A stretch of DNA of 64,000 nt, from the NCBI RefSeq assembly GCF_045348435.1, contig NZ_CP157484.1, positions 3,286,001-3,350,000 of the forward strand, read 5' to 3'. Within the stretch, counting starts at the first letter, position 1. The number at the start of each line of letters is the position of its first letter. A program made the position numbers and the translations under genes. The DNA comes from Alsobacter sp045348435 (lineage in GTDB: Bacteria; Pseudomonadota; Alphaproteobacteria; Rhizobiales; Beijerinckiaceae). Positions 50,655-59,847 of the stretch are shown in pieces. The notes beneath the pieces are model-generated. The model saw only the letters and a list, made by a program, of their open reading frames with translations. It did not search any database and was not told the DNA's origin.

Positions 50655-50939
50655 ATGGGTCCTGCACGCGCCTGCGACGAAGCGTTCATCAAGCAGCTCC
50701 AGGGCTACGGCCTGACGACTGCCCACATCCTCTACTGCCTTCCCGACCACCCCTCGCTCCTGCAGAGCTATATCTGGCAGGAATACGACGTCGCGCCCAA
50801 GTTCCCGGTGCTCAACGCCTTCCTGACCTTCTGGCGCACGTCCCTCGAAGGGCCGCTGCATTCGGTCCGCGTGGCGCACGCCAAGCTCATCAAGCCGGCG
50901 GAGCTCAGGCTGGCCTCGGGCGAGTTCGTGCTGAACTGA
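50655..50939 (+). CDS. usg: Usg family protein
   Basis: A 94-residue small alphaproteobacterial protein of the Usg family: GYGLTTAHILYCLPDHPSLL, then QSYIWQEYDVAPKFPVLNAF and a terminal LEGPLHSVRVAHAKLIKP. It is named after a position upstream of other genes in early-studied loci; biochemical function is not established. ATG 50655 has an AGAAGGAGG-type site 5 to 13 bases upstream, one of the best ribosome sites in the window. Confidence 0.92.
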   Translation: MGPARACDEAFIKQLQGYGLTTAHILYCLPDHPSLLQSYIWQEYDVAPKFPVLNAFLTFWRTSLEGPLHSVRVAHAKLIKPAELRLASGEFVLN

Positions 50940-51175
50940 CGCCGCCGGGCGCTCCCTCGCCCGTTCTTCCCAAGGACGCACGCCCGCGGAACCGGGCGAA
51001 CGCCGACGGCATTGTCCGCGTGCGCCGCCGCTTCGGCGGTCCGCCGGGCAATACCCGAAATTGCATGTGAATTTCAGATTTCTACGGCGATTGTTGTCTT
51101 TTGAGCCGCCCGGCATTACATCCCGTCTCGCCCGTCGCTGCGACGGCCTGCAGGACTGCCGCCGAGGATACCGCC

Positions 51176-52207
51176 ATGATCACCCGCCGGACTTTCGTCA
51201 CCGCCGCAGGCGCGCTTCTGGCCATGCCCGCCATCGCCCGCTGGGGCGTCGGGCGAGCGCTGGCCGCCGCCCCGATCCGGGTCGGCATCATCCCCGTCCT
51301 GGGCGCGGCGCCGGCGATCGTCATGAACGGCGAGGGCTGGGGCAAGGACGCGGGCCTCGAACTCAGCTTCGTCACCTTCGAGTCCGGGCCCAACATGATC
51401 CAGGCGCTGGCCTCCGGCACGCTCGACGTCTATGTCGCCGGCGTGGCGCCGCTCGCGGTCGCCCGCGCCAAGGGCGTCGACGTCAAGGTCGCCACCGCCA
51501 CCGCCATCGAGGAGATGTCCATGGTGGCCGGCCCCAAGCTCGCCGCCGAGTTCAAGGACGGCGTCTCGCCCGCCGAGGCCCTGGCCAATTTCCGCAAGGC
51601 GAGCGGCAAGCCCGCGCGCCTGGCCACGCAGCCCGCGGGCTCCGTGCCCAACACGACCCTGCAGCATTGGCTGTGGGAGGTCGCCAAGGCCCAGAAAGCC
51701 GACGTCGAGATCGTGCCCATGGGCATCGACGCGACCCAGCAGGCGCTGCTCACCGGCGCGGTCGAGGGCGCGACGATCCGCGAGCCGGCCGTCACCATCG
51801 TGACGAAGCGGGACCCGCGCAACCGGGTGGTGGCGCTGGGCGGCGCGATGTTCCCCAACCAGCCCGGCACCGTGGTGGCGTTCTCGGGCAACTTCCTGGC
51901 GCGGGACCGGGCGGCCGCCCAGGCCATCGTCAATGGCGTCGTGAAGGCCGTGGCGCTGATCAAGTCCAACCCCGACAGGGCCGCCCCCCATATCGAGGCG
52001 ATGCTCGGCAAGGGCATCGTCGACGTCGCCACCATCAAGGCGGCGCTGACCTCGCCGGCGTCGAAATTCGTGGCCGATCCCGACGTCATCGTGGACGCCA
52101 CGCGCGAGATGCAGGCCTACCAGGTCAAGCTCGGCTCGCTCGACAAGGAATATCCGCTGGACGGCTTGTTCGACCGCAGCTTCTACAAGAAGGCCGTCGA
52201 GGGCTGA
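51176..52207 (+). CDS. ABC transporter substrate-binding protein (SsuA/TauA-like)
   Basis: A 343-residue periplasmic binding protein of the nitrate/sulfonate/taurine type. An N-terminal TRRTFVTAAGALLAMPAIA is a twin-arginine-like signal. The body has VGIIPVLGAAPAIVMNGEGW, FVTFESGPNMIQALASGTLD and VAGVAPLAVARAKGVD, which are typical of this group. ATG 51176 follows GAGGATA; an open frame 25 codons upstream is rejected because it precedes the signal. First gene of the transporter; ligand unknown. Confidence 0.92.
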   Translation: MITRRTFVTAAGALLAMPAIARWGVGRALAAAPIRVGIIPVLGAAPAIVMNGEGWGKDAGLELSFVTFESGPNMIQALASGTLDVYVAGVAPLAVARAKGVDVKVATATAIEEMSMVAGPKLAAEFKDGVSPAEALANFRKASGKPARLATQPAGSVPNTTLQHWLWEVAKAQKADVEIVPMGIDATQQALLTGAVEGATIREPAVTIVTKRDPRNRVVALGGAMFPNQPGTVVAFSGNFLARDRAAAQAIVNGVVKAVALIKSNPDRAAPHIEAMLGKGIVDVATIKAALTSPASKFVADPDVIVDATREMQAYQVKLGSLDKEYPLDGLFDRSFYKKAVEG

Positions 52208-52280
52208 CCCGCTCGCCAACGAAACCGACCGCCCGGACCTCCGTGATGGACAGGGCCGCGGCTTCAGGGGTGCAGGCCTC

Positions 52281-53033
52281 ATGACCGTACAGCGATCCAT
52301 CGGCCTCGGGGCGCTCGGCCTCGGGGCTTTTCTCTTGCTCTGGGAGGGGCTGGTGCGCAGCGGCGTCCTGCCGCCCGCTCTGCTGCCGGCGCCGAGCCAG
52401 CTGCCGGCCGCGCTCTGGCGCGAGATCCAGTCCGGCTTCTGGATCGCGTCCATCCGGTCGAGTCTCGGCCATTATCTCATGGGCCTGCTGCTGGGAGCGC
52501 TGCTCGGGGTCGCGCTGGGCGTCGTGACCGGCCTCAGCCGCGTCGCGGAGGCCAGCGTCGCCTGGGTCGTGCGGCTGCTGCGCCCGATCCCCGGCCTCGC
52601 CTGGGTCCCCTTCGCGATCATCTGGTTCGGCGTTTCCACCGGCGGCGCGGTGTTCATCGTCGGGGTCGGCGTGTTCTGGATTTGCTATTTCGCGACCCTG
52701 GGCGCGGTGCGCTCCGTGGACCGCGACCTGATGGAGCTGGCCGACGCCTATGGCTACCGCTCCGCGCCCGCCAAGCTGGTGAAGATCGTGCTGCCGGCCG
52801 CCGCGCCCGGCATCCTGGCGGGGCTGCGCACCGCGTTGGGACAGGCCTGGATGGCCGTCGTGGCGGCCGAGCTCTTCGGCGTCACCGGCCTCGGCCAGCG
52901 CATGATGCAGGCCTCCAGCCTGCTCGCGACGGACATCGTGGTCGTCTACATGATCACCATGGCCGCCCTCTACGGGATCATCGACACGGCCTTCGTCCTC
53001 GTCCAGAGCCGGATCCTCGCATGGAAAGCGTGA
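52281..53033 (+). CDS. ABC transporter permease (SsuC/TauC-like)
   Basis: A 250-residue inner-membrane permease with about six helices, beginning with a helix around GAFLLLWEGLVRSG. The cytoplasmic EAA-type loop reads ELADAYGYRSAPAKLVKIVL, PAAAPGILAGLRTALGQAWM, which contacts the ATPase. The gene's last 13 bases overlap the start of the ATPase gene. Confidence 0.95.
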   Translation: MTVQRSIGLGALGLGAFLLLWEGLVRSGVLPPALLPAPSQLPAALWREIQSGFWIASIRSSLGHYLMGLLLGALLGVALGVVTGLSRVAEASVAWVVRLLRPIPGLAWVPFAIIWFGVSTGGAVFIVGVGVFWICYFATLGAVRSVDRDLMELADAYGYRSAPAKLVKIVLPAAAPGILAGLRTALGQAWMAVVAAELFGVTGLGQRMMQASSLLATDIVVVYMITMAALYGIIDTAFVLVQSRILAWKA

Positions 53034-53779
53034 TCGAGCTTTCCGGGATCGGCCTGTCCTTCGAGCGCAACGGCCGCCGCACCGAGGTGCTGCGCGGGCT
53101 GGACCTCACCGTCCGCCGCGGCGAGTTCCTGGCCATCGTCGGGCCCTCGGGCGTCGGCAAGTCGACGCTGCTGCGGGTGATCGCCGACCTGGCCAAACCC
53201 AGCGCCGGGACGGTCCGGGTCGCCCCCGCCGCGGTCGGCGCCGTGCTGCCGGTGGCGCTGGTGTTCCAGGACGGCCGGCTGCTGCCCTGGCGGCGCGTGC
53301 TCGCCAATGTGGCCTTCGGGCTGGAGCGCTCCGCCCTGCCCCGCGCCGAGCGGCTGCGCCGCGCCGGCGAGGCCCTGGCGCTGGTCGGCCTCGCCTCCTA
53401 CGCCGACCGTTTCCCGCACGAGCTGTCGGGCGGCCAGCGCCAGCGCGTGTCGCTGGCGCGCGCTTTGGCGGTCGACCCCGAAGTCCTGCTGATGGACGAG
53501 CCCTTCAGCGCCCTCGACGCGATGACCCGCGAGGCGCTGCAGGACGAGCTTCTGCGCATCCGCGACAGCACCGGCAAGACGGTGCTGTTCGTCACCCACG
53601 ACATCGAGGAGGCCGTCTACCTCGCGGACCGCATCGTGGCGCTGGGCGGCTCCCCCGGCGAGCTGCGGGTGGCCCAGGTGATCGAGGCGGCGCGCCCTCG
53701 CCGTCGGGACGACCCTGCGTTGCGCGAAGCGGTTCGCAGCATCCGGCAGGATCTGGCCACCTCTTCGGCGGCGCTGTAA
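53021..53779 (+). CDS. ABC transporter ATP-binding protein (SsuB/TauB-like)
   Basis: A 252-residue ABC ATPase. Walker A is VGPSGVGKSTLLRVIADL, Q-loop LVFQDGRLLPWRRVLANVAF, the signature HELSGGQRQRVSLARALAVD, Walker B VLLMDEPFSALDAMTREAL and the H-loop VLFVTHDIEEAVYLADRIV. The start is ATG 53021 inside the permease gene. It completes a three-gene importer for an unidentified sulfonate-, nitrate- or amine-like substrate; no utilisation gene is adjacent to name it. Confidence 0.95.
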   Translation: MESVIELSGIGLSFERNGRRTEVLRGLDLTVRRGEFLAIVGPSGVGKSTLLRVIADLAKPSAGTVRVAPAAVGAVLPVALVFQDGRLLPWRRVLANVAFGLERSALPRAERLRRAGEALALVGLASYADRFPHELSGGQRQRVSLARALAVDPEVLLMDEPFSALDAMTREALQDELLRIRDSTGKTVLFVTHDIEEAVYLADRIVALGGSPGELRVAQVIEAARPRRRDDPALREAVRSIRQDLATSSAAL

Positions 53780-53967
53780 AGCTTTGGCCCGAAGATCGTT
53801 TTGCGGCGCGGGCCTTTGATCCTGTCCCCGCAATCGCCACATTGGGGGCGTCCAGAGAGCAGGCGTCGCGCGTGGAGGCCGGCCGGACGGTCCGCCTTCG
53901 CCGAAAGCCCGAGAGAGCAGGTTGAGTTGAGTTCGTCGCTGACACATCCCTCGATGAGCCTCTTCCG

Positions 53968-54732
53968 TTGAGCACCTGGGCGGACCGCATGCGGCGGCTC
54001 GGACGCCATGCGGCGACAGGTCCCGACGGGCCGGCGGCGGAGCCTTCGCCGGCGGCCCTTGGCCCCGGCGCGCCACTGGGCTATGCAGGCGCCCAGCCGG
54101 CTCCCGGCCATCCCTCCTTCGACGGCGCCATGCAGCAGGGCTCCTCCCGCACTTCCGACATTCTGATGCGGCTCGTCGGCGAGAGCGCGACCGACCGGGT
54201 GAGCGTGCGCGCCATCGTGGATGCGCTGGGCGAGCGCGCCTATGCGCTTCTCGTCGTCGTGCTCGGCCTGCCGAACTGCCTGCCGATGCCTCCCCCCATC
54301 CCGCTGATCTGCGGCCTGCTGCTGCTCTTCGTGGCGGCGCAGATCGTGCTGGGCAAGCAGGCGCCCTGGCTGCCGCGCCGGCTCCTGGCGCGCACCATCG
54401 CCCTGGAGGACCTGCGCAAGGCGGTGGACCGCGCCGTGCCCTGGCTGCGCTGGCTGGAGCGCGTCGCGCGCCCGCGCCTGTCGGTCTTCGAGAGCGCGAT
54501 CGCGTTCCGGCTCGTCGGGCTGGCGCTGCTGGCCTTCTCGCTGGCGCTGGTCTTCGCCGCGCCGGTCATCGGCCAGATCCCGCTCGGCCTTGCGGTCGTG
54601 CTCGTCGGGCTGGGCTTGGTGGAGCGCGACGGCATCGTGGTCATCGCCGGCCTCAGCTTCGGCCTCGTCGGCACGACGTTGAGCCTGGGCTTCCTCTTCG
54701 CCATCTTCGCCAGCGCGGCCGCGATCTTCTGA
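53968..54732 (+). CDS. exoD: ExoD-like membrane protein
   Basis: Up to 254 residues with about four or five transmembrane helices, matching the ExoD family: SVRAIVDALGERAYALLVVV, then LGLPNCLPMPPPIPLICGLL, and late GQIPLGLAVVLVGLGLVERD. ExoD was named in rhizobia for effects on exopolysaccharide or nodule invasion, but its biochemical role is unclear. The start is doubtful: TTG 53968 or ATG 53989. The first 60 residues are Pro/Ala/Gly-rich. Upstream spacer (188 bases) after the transporter contains no clear element. Confidence 0.9.
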   Translation: MSTWADRMRRLGRHAATGPDGPAAEPSPAALGPGAPLGYAGAQPAPGHPSFDGAMQQGSSRTSDILMRLVGESATDRVSVRAIVDALGERAYALLVVVLGLPNCLPMPPPIPLICGLLLLFVAAQIVLGKQAPWLPRRLLARTIALEDLRKAVDRAVPWLRWLERVARPRLSVFESAIAFRLVGLALLAFSLALVFAAPVIGQIPLGLAVVLVGLGLVERDGIVVIAGLSFGLVGTTLSLGFLFAIFASAAAIF

Positions 54733-54750
54733 CCCGCCGCGCGGCGGCGG

Positions 54751-56982
54751 TCAGGACGCCTTGCCGGGGGCGCGTAGCTCGCTCGTGAGCCCGAGCAGCT
54801 CGTCGATCTTGGCCGCCGGAACAGGCTTGCAGAACAGGAAGCCCTGCAGCTGGTGGCAACCGACCGCCTGCAGGAAGCGCTGCTGCTCGGTCGTCTCCAC
54901 GCCCTCGGCCGTGACGGTGAGCCCGAGCGCCCGGCCCAGATGCACCACCGAGTGCACCAGGATCGCGCTCTCCCCCGTCGTCTCCATGGATTCCAGGAAG
55001 GACCGGTCGATCTTGATCTTGTCGAACGCGAACCGCCGCAGATAGATCAGCGACGAATAGCCCGTGCCGAAATCGTCCAGGGCGAAGCGCAGGCCCAGCG
55101 CCCGCAGCTCCATCATGGCGTTCTCGGCGTTGTCGGCGTCGTCGACCAGCACGCCCTCGGTCAGCTCCAGCTCGACCCGGCCGGCCTCCATGCCCTCGTC
55201 CTGGACGATGCGGGCGACGGTGCCGACGAAGTCCTTCTGGCGGAACTGGATGGGCGAGACGTTCACCGCCACGGTGATGTTCTTCCAGCGCTTGCCGTCG
55301 CGGCAGGCGCGGCGCAGCACATATTCGCCCAGCATGCCGATGAGGCCGCGCTGCTCGGCCACCGGGATGAAGTCGGCCGGCGAGATCGGCCCATGCACCG
55401 GATGCGTCCAGCGCACCAGCGCCTCGACGCCCAGGACCTTGCGTCCGTCCGGCGAGAATTGCGGCTGGTAGACCACGTCGACGAGGCCCGTCTCGAGCGC
55501 GTTGCGCAGGTCCTCCTCGACCATCTTGCGCATCCGCAGGGTCTCGTCCATGCCGAGCTCGAAGAAGGAGTAGCGGTTGCGGCCCTCGCGCTTGGCGCGG
55601 TAGAGCGCCACGTCGGCGAGGCGCATCAGCATGTCGCGGTCTTCGCCATTGTCAGGCGCCATGGCGACGCCGATCGACACGCCCACATAGGCCAGCGCGC
55701 CGTTAAGCTCCACCGGCTCGCGAATCGCCTCCAGGATGCGGTGCGCCAGGGCGGCGCAGTCGTTGACGCTGCGGACGCCCGTCTGAATGATGGCGAACTC
55801 GTCGCCGCCGAACCGCGACAGCGTATCGGCGCCGCGCAGGACGCCGGTGATGCGCCGCGCCACGATGCGGATCAGCATGTCTCCGGCGCTGTGGCCGTAA
55901 TTGTCGTTGATGTCCTTGAACTTGTCGACGTCGAGGAACATCACCGCCAGGCCCTCGCCGCTCTCCTTCAGGCGCGAGAGCTCCACGTCGAGCCGGTCGG
56001 AGAAGAAGGCGCGGTTGGGCAGGCCGGAGAGGCGGTCGTGGTTGGCCAGATGGGTCGCCTCCGCCTCGCGGGTGACGAGCTCCGTCGTGACGGTGCGGAC
56101 ATGGGCGAACATGAAGGCCGAGAACAGGCCGATCGCCAAAAGGGCGGCCGCGATGGCGGGCAGCACCCGCTCCAGCACGATGTCGCCCGGACGGTCGGGC
56201 GTCCAGACCAGCTGCGCCTTGACATACCCGTATTCGTCCGTGACCGGCAGGCCGTTGAAGCCCGTGGTCTCGCCGGCCTCGACGCGCAGGCCCTCATGGC
56301 CGCTCGCCTGGGAGAGATGCTGCAGGGCGGCGGGCCCCAGCGGCAGCGAGGCGACGGCCACGAGGCCCCCGAAGGCGCTGTCGCCCTCGGTCGTCGGCAG
56401 CGCCACGGCCGCCACGATCCGCAGCATGGATCCGTCGAAGACGAGGCGCGCGTGGCCCGAGCGAAGCGCCGCCGCATCGGGGGTTTCCGACCCGGCGGCC
56501 CAGTCGGTGCGGCGCAGGATGAGCTGCGAGACGCGGTCGCGGACCGCCTGGATGGGTCCCGACAGAAGCGGCTTCGCCCAGGTGAAGCGGCGCTGGTCGC
56601 CGGGCTGGCCGTCCGCGCGGCCGGTCACGACGACGTTCTCGGGCGTCACCACGAAGGACTGGTCGAACCCGTAGGCCGTCTCCAGCGCGGCCCCGATGGC
56701 GCGCTGGGCGCGGTCCGGCGACATCGGATGCTTGAGGGCCGCGGCGGCTTCTCCGCCCGAAACCGTCACGGCGAGGTCGCGCAGCGCCTTGGCGCGCTCG
56801 TGATCCAGCAACACGCCCAGGGAGGCGCGCTGGCGGTCCAACGAGATTTCATTGGCGCGCTGGCCAGCAAGGACAAGGCCGCCGACCGCGAGGGTCAGCA
56901 GAGAGAGAAGCACCGCCGCGACGGGCCAGACGATCCTGGCCGTCACCGTCGCTGGGCTCCGCCGGGGAATACTCCACACCAT
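54751..56982 (-). CDS. GGDEF-EAL protein with periplasmic CHASE4-type sensor
   Basis: A 743-residue c-di-GMP enzyme. Domains in order: TM1 at about 17-38, periplasmic sensor to about 265 (CHASE4-like), TM2 at about 270-290, GGDEF domain (LANHDRLSGLPNRAFFSDRL, active motif SRFGGDEFAIIQT), and a full EAL domain (GVEALVRWTHPVHG, VELELTEGVLVDD, FALDDFGTGYSSLIYL, KIDRSFLESM, VTAEGVETTEQQ). The GGDEF site is intact and preceded five residues earlier by an RGAD inhibitory site, and the EAL catalytic residues are all there, so both activities are possible. ATG 56982 is chosen over a TTG at 57033 that overlaps the Anbu gene. It follows Anbu by 37 bases and may belong to that operon. Confidence 0.93.
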   Translation of the reverse strand: MVWSIPRRSPATVTARIVWPVAAVLLSLLTLAVGGLVLAGQRANEISLDRQRASLGVLLDHERAKALRDLAVTVSGGEAAAALKHPMSPDRAQRAIGAALETAYGFDQSFVVTPENVVVTGRADGQPGDQRRFTWAKPLLSGPIQAVRDRVSQLILRRTDWAAGSETPDAAALRSGHARLVFDGSMLRIVAAVALPTTEGDSAFGGLVAVASLPLGPAALQHLSQASGHEGLRVEAGETTGFNGLPVTDEYGYVKAQLVWTPDRPGDIVLERVLPAIAAALLAIGLFSAFMFAHVRTVTTELVTREAEATHLANHDRLSGLPNRAFFSDRLDVELSRLKESGEGLAVMFLDVDKFKDINDNYGHSAGDMLIRIVARRITGVLRGADTLSRFGGDEFAIIQTGVRSVNDCAALAHRILEAIREPVELNGALAYVGVSIGVAMAPDNGEDRDMLMRLADVALYRAKREGRNRYSFFELGMDETLRMRKMVEEDLRNALETGLVDVVYQPQFSPDGRKVLGVEALVRWTHPVHGPISPADFIPVAEQRGLIGMLGEYVLRRACRDGKRWKNITVAVNVSPIQFRQKDFVGTVARIVQDEGMEAGRVELELTEGVLVDDADNAENAMMELRALGLRFALDDFGTGYSSLIYLRRFAFDKIKIDRSFLESMETTGESAILVHSVVHLGRALGLTVTAEGVETTEQQRFLQAVGCHQLQGFLFCKPVPAAKIDELLGLTSELRAPGKAS

Positions 56983-57019
56983 TACGCAATTCCGGCCGTA
57001 ACACAGGCCGTTATCGCAT

Positions 57020-57790
57020 TCAGTTCTTACCAATCTGCTCCGCAGACGCCTTCGGCTTATAGGGAGGTTGCGGAATGGCGATGTGGGCCGCCCTCAGCGC
57101 CGCGGACCAGCGCTCCCGCAGGTCGTGGAAATAGGGCTCGCCCGCCTCGATGCGGTGCACCAGGTCGGGCTCCATGGCGTCCCGCCGCAGCGTCACGATA
57201 TCGATCGGCAGCCCGACCCCGAGATTGGACCGCATGGTCGAATCCATCGAGATCAGGCCGAGCTTCAGCGCGTCGCTGAGATTGGTGTTGAAGGTGACGG
57301 CCCGGTCCAGGATCGGCTTGCCGTATTTGTGCTCGCCGATCTGGAGATAGGGCGTCTCCACCCCGCACTCGATGAAGTTGCCGGCGGCGTAGAGCATGAA
57401 CAGCCGCGGCGCCCCGCCCCGGATCTGGCCGCCGATCAGGATCGACACGTCGAACTTGACGCCCGCTTCGTCGAGGCTGCGGCCATCCACGGTGCGCACC
57501 TTGTGCACGGCCCGCCCGACGAGTTGCGCCGCCCTGAACATGGTCGGGGACTCGAGCAGCGTCTCGACCTCGCCCGTGTCGGGGTTCTCCACGCCCTCAT
57601 GCAGGAAGCTGACGACCGACTGGGAGATCGACAGGTTGCCGGCGGTGGCCAGCGCGATGGCGCGCTCCCCCTTGCGCTCGAAAAGGTGCAGCTTGCGAAA
57701 GGTCGAGATGTTGTCGAGCCCCGCATTGGTGCGGGTGTCGGCGATCATCACGAGGCCGTCGCGAACGAGTATGCCGGCGCAATAGGTCAT
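57020..57790 (-). CDS. Anbu-type proteasome-like hydrolase
   Basis: A 256-residue NTN hydrolase of the Anbu (ancestral beta subunit) family. ATG 57790 leaves Thr as residue 1 after methionine removal (TYCAGILVRDGLVM), the expected nucleophile, and DTRTNAGLDNIS gives the conserved acid and Lys region. A TTG six codons upstream would bury the Thr and is rejected. Anbu rings are structurally known but their proteolytic activity and substrates are uncertain. It follows the transglutaminase-ATP-grasp genes in a conserved type of operon. Confidence 0.92.
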   Translation of the reverse strand: MTYCAGILVRDGLVMIADTRTNAGLDNISTFRKLHLFERKGERAIALATAGNLSISQSVVSFLHEGVENPDTGEVETLLESPTMFRAAQLVGRAVHKVRTVDGRSLDEAGVKFDVSILIGGQIRGGAPRLFMLYAAGNFIECGVETPYLQIGEHKYGKPILDRAVTFNTNLSDALKLGLISMDSTMRSNLGVGLPIDIVTLRRDAMEPDLVHRIEAGEPYFHDLRERWSAALRAAHIAIPQPPYKPKASAEQIGKN

Positions 57791-57992
57791 CGGTGGGTCC
57801 GGGTTCAAGGGCGTGTCCTCCCGGGCGCGAGGAGCACGGGACGCCGTCTAGCCTTAGCACAGGTCTCCATGGGCAGGACTCCGTGCGGCGGGCCGTTGCG
57901 TCGCGGCGCCCATCATACGCGCATGCGCCCCGCCTGGAAGGGCTGCGAACGGCTGAGGTCGAGGCGCCCCGGACGCCGCAGCGCAATGAGGC

Positions 57993-58853
57993 TCAGGATT
58001 GCGATTGCGACTGGGACTGCGATTGCGACGGCTCCAGCGCGTCCACGGCGACCCGCACCTCCATGCGCTCCTCGCCGCCGCCATATTGCGCCCCGCGCAC
58101 CGGCGCCGCACCGAGCTGGTCGAGGCCCGCCGCCACCCGCACATGGGCTCCCGCCGGGCAGATCTTGTTGGCGGGATCGAACGCCACCCAGCCGAGGCCG
58201 GCGATATGGGCTTCGGCCCAGGCGTGCCCGGCGTCGCCGCCGCCCCGCTCCTTGGAGCCGGGCTCGCCGCGCCACACATAGCCGCTCACATAGCGGGCCG
58301 GGACGGACAGGTGCCGCGCCGCGGCGATGAACAGATGCGCGAAGTCCTGGCATGCGCCCGCGCCGCGCGACAGCGTCTCGGCGGCCGAGAGGGCCGTGCG
58401 GTTCTCCGAGGCGTCATAGTCGAAGCGCTGGTGAATGGCTGCCATCAGCAGGTGCATGCGGGCGAGGCGGTCGTCTTGCCCCGCTGCCGTCGCTTCCTCG
58501 GCGAAGGCCTGCACGGCCTCGCCGGCCTCCGTCAGCGGCGTGTCGCGCAGATAGAGGCTCTCGGGGAAGCGCTCGACCGCCCCCCGCACCACGCCGGCGG
58601 AGTCGAAGGTCTCCACCGTGCCCTGGACGTTGACGGTGACCTGCTCCACCGGTCCCGCCACGGAGAGCACATGGGTGAGGTTGGCGAAGGCGTCCTCCAC
58701 GGGCCGTAGCCGCCCGTCGACGTCCACGTCGATGCGCCAGTTCACCACGAACTGGCTTTCGGTGTTGCGCGGGGTGAGCCGCAGGGTCTGGATCAGCGAC
58801 TTCGCGCCCGGCGCGTACCGGTACGTCATCTGCTGTGAAACGCGAATGCGCAT
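57993..58853 (-). CDS. transglutaminase-like protein
   Basis: A 286-residue protein with an N-terminal bacterial transglutaminase-associated beta domain (about 1-120) and a core transglutaminase fold. Catalytic residues: Cys in SRGAGACQDFAHLFIAAA, His in DAGHAWAEAHIAGLG, Asp in VAFDPANKICPAG. The last 11 residues are an (SQ)n run encoded by near-repeats at 57993-58030. In its operon context it may hydrolyse or transfer peptides attached by the ATP-grasp ligase (inference). Anbu follows after 202 bases. Confidence 0.93.
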   Translation of the reverse strand: MRIRVSQQMTYRYAPGAKSLIQTLRLTPRNTESQFVVNWRIDVDVDGRLRPVEDAFANLTHVLSVAGPVEQVTVNVQGTVETFDSAGVVRGAVERFPESLYLRDTPLTEAGEAVQAFAEEATAAGQDDRLARMHLLMAAIHQRFDYDASENRTALSAAETLSRGAGACQDFAHLFIAAARHLSVPARYVSGYVWRGEPGSKERGGGDAGHAWAEAHIAGLGWVAFDPANKICPAGAHVRVAAGLDQLGAAPVRGAQYGGGEERMEVRVAVDALEPSQSQSQSQSQS

Positions 58854-58905
58854 GAGGCTCGCCCTGTGCGCCCGCGCCGCCCGGCCGCCCAGGGCCGGGG
58901 CGGCG

Positions 58906-59847
58906 TCAGACGAGATACTGGTCTGTGATGGCCGATCCGAGCTTGGCGTTGTCGGCGATGAAGCCCGAGATGAACTCGTGCAGCCCGCTCCTCAGCACCT
59001 CCTCGATGCGGGTGTTCTCCAGCCGCGCCAGGATCGTCCGCGACAATCGCTGCGAGACGCCCTGGCGGCCGTAGGCGCCGCCGAGGTCGTCCAGGAAGCG
59101 CACCACGTTCTCGTAGGACGAGGCGAGCGACCGCGGCATCTGCCGGTTCAGGATCAGGAGGTCGGCCACCAGCCACGGCTTCAGGCTCTGCCGGTAGACC
59201 CAGTGATAGGCCGTCAGCGCCGACACTTCGCGCAGGATGGTCGACCACTGGAAATAGTCCAGGCTGCCGCCCACCCGCTCGTTTTCGGGCAGGAGCACAT
59301 GGTACTTCACGTCCAGGATGCGGGCGGTGTTGTCGGCGCGCTCCAGATAGACGCCGAGGCGCGAGAACCAGTAGCCGTCATTGCGCAGCATCGTGCGGTA
59401 GGCGGAGCCGTCGAAGGTCAGCGACGTTGATTTCACCCATTCCAGGAAGCGGGCGAACTCCTCCCGGCTCATCGTCTTGGGGTCGTAGCGCCGCAGCTCC
59501 AGATAGGCGCTGTTGATCGCCTCCCACATCTCCCCCGTGATGGCGGTGCGGACGGCGCGGGCGTTCGAGCGCGCCTGCTCCAGGCAGCTGCGGATCGAGG
59601 ACGGGTTGTCCGGGCTGAAAGCCAGGAACTCGGTGACGTTGCGCTCGGTCGGCTCGTCATAGAGCGCCGCGAAGGTCTCCGCCGCCCCGGCGGTCAGGAG
59701 CACGCTCTGCCACTCGTTGCCCGCGCCCCCATAAGCGGCCGGCAGGGTGGCGAGGCGGGCGGTCGCGTCCAGGATGCGGGCCAGGAACTCGGCCCGCTCG
59801 ATGTAGCGCGAGACCCAGTAGAGGTTGTCGGCGGTCCGGCTAAGCAT
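58906..59847 (-). CDS. alpha-E domain protein
   Basis: A 313-residue all-helical protein of the alpha-E family: MLSRTADNLYWVSRYIERAE start, then FLARILDATARLATLP, with a repeated ERADNTARILDVKYHVLLPE motif in the middle. The paired helices with ER-rich faces are diagnostic. Alpha-E is always found beside circularly permuted ATP-grasp proteins and is thought to form their partner. It overlaps the ATP-grasp gene by eight bases (its start is inside the ATP-grasp stop region). Confidence 0.93.
   Translation of the reverse strand: MLSRTADNLYWVSRYIERAEFLARILDATARLATLPAAYGGAGNEWQSVLLTAGAAETFAALYDEPTERNVTEFLAFSPDNPSSIRSCLEQARSNARAVRTAITGEMWEAINSAYLELRRYDPKTMSREEFARFLEWVKSTSLTFDGSAYRTMLRNDGYWFSRLGVYLERADNTARILDVKYHVLLPENERVGGSLDYFQWSTILREVSALTAYHWVYRQSLKPWLVADLLILNRQMPRSLASSYENVVRFLDDLGGAYGRQGVSQRLSRTILARLENTRIEEVLRSGLHEFISGFIADNAKLGSAITDQYLV

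Noticed and set aside
53786..53818. Hairpin GGCCCG/CGGGCC after the transporter ATPase gene as a terminator
   Set aside because: Six-base stem with a 17-base loop and only three T residues; too weak to call.
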